This document shows positions 6,470 to 8,941 of a stretch of 8,941 nt of DNA, piece after piece (the first letter of the stretch is position 1; each line of letters opens with the position of its first letter). Source of the DNA: Bacteroidota bacterium (lineage in GTDB: Bacteria; Bacteroidota; Bacteroidia; NS11-12g; UBA955); contig RGEC01000083.1 in the NCBI GenBank assembly GCA_009918425.1, positions 1 through 8,941 on the forward strand, read 5' to 3'. The notes under the pieces are model-generated. The model saw only the letters and a program-made list of their open reading frames with translations. It was not told the origin of the DNA and searched no databases. Both the position numbers and the translations under genes were made by a program.

Positions 6470-7825
6470 ATGGAAAATAAAACCCAATCCTATCATGTCA
6501 TCGCCATAGGCGGCGCCGTGATGCACAATATGGCCCTGGAACTGCAGGCACACGGGCATCATGTTACAGGCAGCGACGATGAAATATTTGATCCTGCAAA
6601 AAGCAGGCTTGAGGCTGCGGGACTCTTGCCTGCTCGGTGTGGATGGTTTCCCGAAAAGGTTCATGATCAACTTGACGGTATCATACTGGGTATGCACGCA
6701 CGTGCCGACAATCCTGAATTAATCAAGGCTCAGCAGCTGGGATTGCCCATTTATTCCTTTCCTGAATTCGTTTACAGACACGCCCAAAATAAAAAACGAA
6801 TTGTTATTGGGGGAAGCCATGGAAAAACCACCTCTACAGCCATGCTTATGCATGTGCTAAAGGTCTGCGGACTGGATTTTGATTATTTGGTGGGCTCGCA
6901 ATTATCAGGGTTTGAGAGGATGGTAAAACTGAGTGATGCACCCTTAATGATTATTGAAGGCGATGAATATCTTACCTCCGCCTTGCATCCTGTTCCAAAA
7001 TTTCATGTATACAAGCCTCACCTGGCTATGCTTACAGGGGTAGCCTGGGATCATGTGAATGTTTTTCCAACGTTTGATAATTATGTTTCGCAGTTTGATA
7101 TTTTTCTGAAAACCCTGCAACCCGATGCCCGCTGGTTTTGGTATGCCGGCGATCCGGATCTGGCGAAACTTGCCCAACAAAGTCAATTTTCAAATCAGGC
7201 ATACCGTGAGCCGTCATTCATATCTAGTGCAGAGGGCTGCACTGTACATGTAAATGACAGCGATTATCCATTGTCAATTTTCGGCCGGCATAATCTACAA
7301 AACGCTGCCGGTGTAGCATTGCTGGCAGCTGAACTTGGAATAGATTCCCATAGTTTCTGGACAGCTATGCAGTCATTTACCGGAACAGCCAAACGGCTTG
7401 AAAAGGTATTTGAATCGGAATCAGCGGTCGTTTACCGCGATTTTGCTCATGCCCCCAGCAAGGTAAAAGCCACTGTTCAGGCTGTTCGTGAGCAATACCC
7501 CAATGATAATCTTATTGCTGTTTTTGAACTACATACATACAGCAGCCTGCAGCCTGATTTTCTTCCCGGATATCGCGATACTCTCTCGCCTGCCAATCAC
7601 GCATTTGTGTTGTATGACCCCCATGTCTTTGAGTTAAAAAGAATGCCTGTTCCTGAATATGGTTACATTTCTGCTCAAATAGGGGAGTGTACCGAGTTTA
7701 ATCAACCCGAGGCTCTCCAAAATGCAGTGAATGAAGCTTGGGATAACGGTCGAAAAAATGTAATTCTGCTAATGAGCAGCGGTAATCTGGGCGGATTAAA
7801 ACCCGAGGACTTTCTTAGGGCTTAA
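6470..7825 (+). CDS. mpl: Mur ligase, UDP-N-acetylmuramate:tripeptide ligase type (Mpl-like)
   Basis: ATP-dependent cytosolic ligase of the MurC/Mpl group. The Mpl branch attaches recycled murein tripeptide to UDP-MurNAc. The 451-aa protein shows the N-terminal Rossmann-like domain (HVIAIGGAVMHNMALEL, residues 9-25; GSDDEIFDP, 34-42). The ATP P-loop is GGSHGKTTST (114-123), followed by the metal-binding EGDEY (163-167) and AWDHVNVFPT (192-201). FGRHNLQNAAG (271-281) marks the central domain. RDFAHAPSK (323-331), ELHTYSSL (353-360) and MSSGNLGG (435-442) belong to the C-terminal domain. The frame is open upstream to 6206, but that extension runs through the promoter region and into etfB antisense, and family homology begins only at 6470. 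The bacteroidal proteins of this type are often named simply 'peptidoglycan synthetase', so MurC-like activity cannot be excluded. The 3' end overlaps the convergent gene by 11 nt. Confidence 0.9.
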   Translation: MENKTQSYHVIAIGGAVMHNMALELQAHGHHVTGSDDEIFDPAKSRLEAAGLLPARCGWFPEKVHDQLDGIILGMHARADNPELIKAQQLGLPIYSFPEFVYRHAQNKKRIVIGGSHGKTTSTAMLMHVLKVCGLDFDYLVGSQLSGFERMVKLSDAPLMIIEGDEYLTSALHPVPKFHVYKPHLAMLTGVAWDHVNVFPTFDNYVSQFDIFLKTLQPDARWFWYAGDPDLAKLAQQSQFSNQAYREPSFISSAEGCTVHVNDSDYPLSIFGRHNLQNAAGVALLAAELGIDSHSFWTAMQSFTGTAKRLEKVFESESAVVYRDFAHAPSKVKATVQAVREQYPNDNLIAVFELHTYSSLQPDFLPGYRDTLSPANHAFVLYDPHVFELKRMPVPEYGYISAQIGECTEFNQPEALQNAVNEAWDNGRKNVILLMSSGNLGGLKPEDFLRA

Positions 7826-8855
7826 GTGCAGAATAAACAATTTCTATGGCTTTGGTGCGCACGTTTTCCTGAATCAGTTTTTTATTATTTTCATCTGGAT
7901 ACGTTCTATTGCTCAGAAAAATAAAAACAAGTTTATTCCCGGGATCTGCCCAGGCCCAGTTGCCCGTAAACCCGCTATGACCAAATAAGGTAACGGGTAC
8001 TTTGGCCGAAACATTGGCCTTAGCCCCTATTTGTCCATTGGGTTTATCAAATCCAAGTCCCCTGTAAGTACCTTTCTGCGCAGCTGCAAAAAAGGCTACA
8101 GTTGCCGTTTTCAGGTATCGTTTCCCGTTGAGTTGTCCGCCATTATTCAGCATTTGAAATATTTTACCGAGTTCAGTAGCATTGGAAAATAATCCCGCGT
8201 GACCGGCAACACCTCCAAGCATGGCTGCTGTTGGGTCATGCACAAATCCTTGAATACGCTGTTGCCTGAAATAATTATCTTCAGTTGTAGGTGCAATTTC
8301 AGTATTGTAGAACCGTTCATAAGGTTTGAACAGCGTGCGTTTTAACCGCATCGGCTCATAGAAATGGGTTTGTGCAAATCTGGCAACTGTCATTCCTGAT
8401 ATCCTTTCTACTATTTTCCCTAAAATGATAAAGCCGAGATCACTATATAGAAATTCACCTGGGTTCTTTACATCGGAGGCTATGATTTTTTGCCAGATGG
8501 TGTCGGTGAAGGATTCCCGCATCCACATAGATTCTGCTACCTGAAGGGTATGATTGTCATCGGGTTTACTGCTGAACAGGCCGGGTATATTTGCTGCGTC
8601 TTTATAAAATGGAATGAATGACTGAAGTCCTGCACTGTGGGTCAAAAGTTGTTTTATGGTAATTTTTGACTTGTTGCTTTTTTTAAGCTCGGGTAAATAT
8701 GTGTGTAAATGGGCGTCCAGCTTAATCTGTCTGGATTCGTAAAGTTTCATCACAGATAATGTAGTAGCTGCCACTTTGGTTATGGATGCAAGGTCAAACA
8801 AATCTGATTGTTTAACGGCTCTGGAACCTGTGTAATCAAAATCTCCAAAGGCTCC
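7815..8855 (-). pseudogene. Serine hydrolase (class C beta-lactamase-like), 5'-truncated
   Basis: The open frame encodes 346 residues with all three serine-hydrolase elements: SxxK in DLASITKVAATT, the Tyr motif YSDLGFIILGKIVE, and HSG in FGHSGFTGNWAW. The segment EDNYFRQQRIQGFVHDPTAA and the following GGVAGHAGLFS resemble the C-terminal half of the large Bacteroidota proteins that fuse a glycoside hydrolase family 3 domain to a beta-lactamase-like domain (about 1000 aa). The family-like sequence is readable back to about GAFGDFDYTGSRAVKQSD, where it meets an in-frame TGA (8856-8858). Beyond that I find no similarity in any frame. The only start-like codon is a TTG at 8801, three residues before the catalytic motif, which would destroy the fold. 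The piece is therefore a broken gene or the edge of a misjoined contig. Catalytic residues of the remaining part are intact. Confidence 0.8.
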
Positions 8856-8941
8856 TCAGATAAATCTCGTATTCCTTTATACGAGCGCCTCGGAAAAGCA
8901 GAGAAACGCACCATTCTTCACCAAGCCGCAGGAAAATCTAG
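8856..8941. other. Unassigned end sequence abutting the truncated hydrolase
   Basis: All three minus-strand frames fail to continue the hydrolase, and two contain several stops. On the plus strand one frame (from 8808, just after a TGA at 8805-8807) stays open to the window end. From 8856 it reads a protein-like charged sequence starting SDKSRIPLYERLGKAEK. I do not recognise it. It could be the start of a neighbouring coding region or insert, or a chimeric end; 86 bp is too little to decide. Confidence 0.4.
8866..8885. repeat. Perfect 7-bp inverted repeat with 6-nt loop
   Basis: CTCGTAT (8866-8872) and ATACGAG (8879-8885) are exact reverse complements around the loop TCCTTT. There is no T-run directly after either arm, so it is not a clear intrinsic terminator. 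It lies 11 bp beyond the point where the hydrolase reading frame breaks, so it may mark a junction, or it may be a chance hairpin. Confidence 0.55.

Noticed and set aside
7815..8801. Complete serine hydrolase starting at TTG 8801
   Set aside because: This places the catalytic SxxK only five residues from the N-terminus, and family-like sequence clearly continues upstream to about 8855.
1..8941. CRISPR array, tRNA/rRNA genes, defence or toxin-antitoxin system
   Set aside because: No regularly spaced direct repeats, cloverleaf-like sequence or matching protein families were seen; almost all of the window is accounted for by housekeeping genes.

Overview
The window looks like an ordinary chromosomal stretch from a member of the Bacteroidota, with moderate GC and densely packed, often overlapping genes. 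The assignment rests on protein content and on promoter-like boxes. PruA, the Mur ligase (Mpl-type), the DUF151/UvrBC-motif protein next to etfBA, and the serine hydrolase with a GH3-fusion-type sequence all read like Bacteroidota versions of these families. TAnnTTTG (the Bacteroidota -7 consensus) lies just upstream of three operon-leading genes, and classical Shine-Dalgarno sequences are scarce. I see no phage genes, CRISPR array, complete IS element, tRNA or rRNA.

Layout. (1) 53-2876, plus strand: pruA (1-pyrroline-5-carboxylate dehydrogenase), a secreted beta-barrel-like protein of unknown function, and a small DUF486/DMT-type membrane protein. They are joined by 1-nt and 4-nt stop/start overlaps. 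(2) 2877-6292, minus strand: transcribed as etfB, etfA, a DUF151 'bifunctional nuclease' gene, a small exported protein with a lipocalin-like start, then a class IV PLP enzyme (pabC/ilvE-like). Gaps are 13 and 3 nt, followed by overlaps of 26 and 4 nt. (3) 6293-6469: divergent intergenic region with a candidate promoter on each strand. (4) 6470-7825, plus strand: Mur ligase of the Mpl/peptidoglycan-recycling type. (5) 7815-8855, minus strand: the C-terminal serine-hydrolase (class C beta-lactamase-like) part of what is normally a larger protein, cut off at its 5' side by an in-frame stop. (6) 8856-8941: unassigned sequence with a perfect 7-bp inverted repeat and an open plus-strand frame.

Function. 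The genes are mainly housekeeping: proline/glutamate catabolism, electron transfer from acyl-CoA-type dehydrogenases to the quinone pool (EtfAB), PLP chemistry for folate or branched-chain amino acids, and cell-wall recycling. No new defence, mobile or biosynthetic system is evident.

The clearest anomalies are two damaged genes. The DUF151 gene has its N-terminal and C-terminal parts in different frames, and the conserved core between them is missing, consistent with an internal deletion of about 140 bp. The serine hydrolase loses similarity and meets a stop about 86 bp before the window end. Either could be real gene decay or an assembly error, and the sequence alone cannot separate the two.
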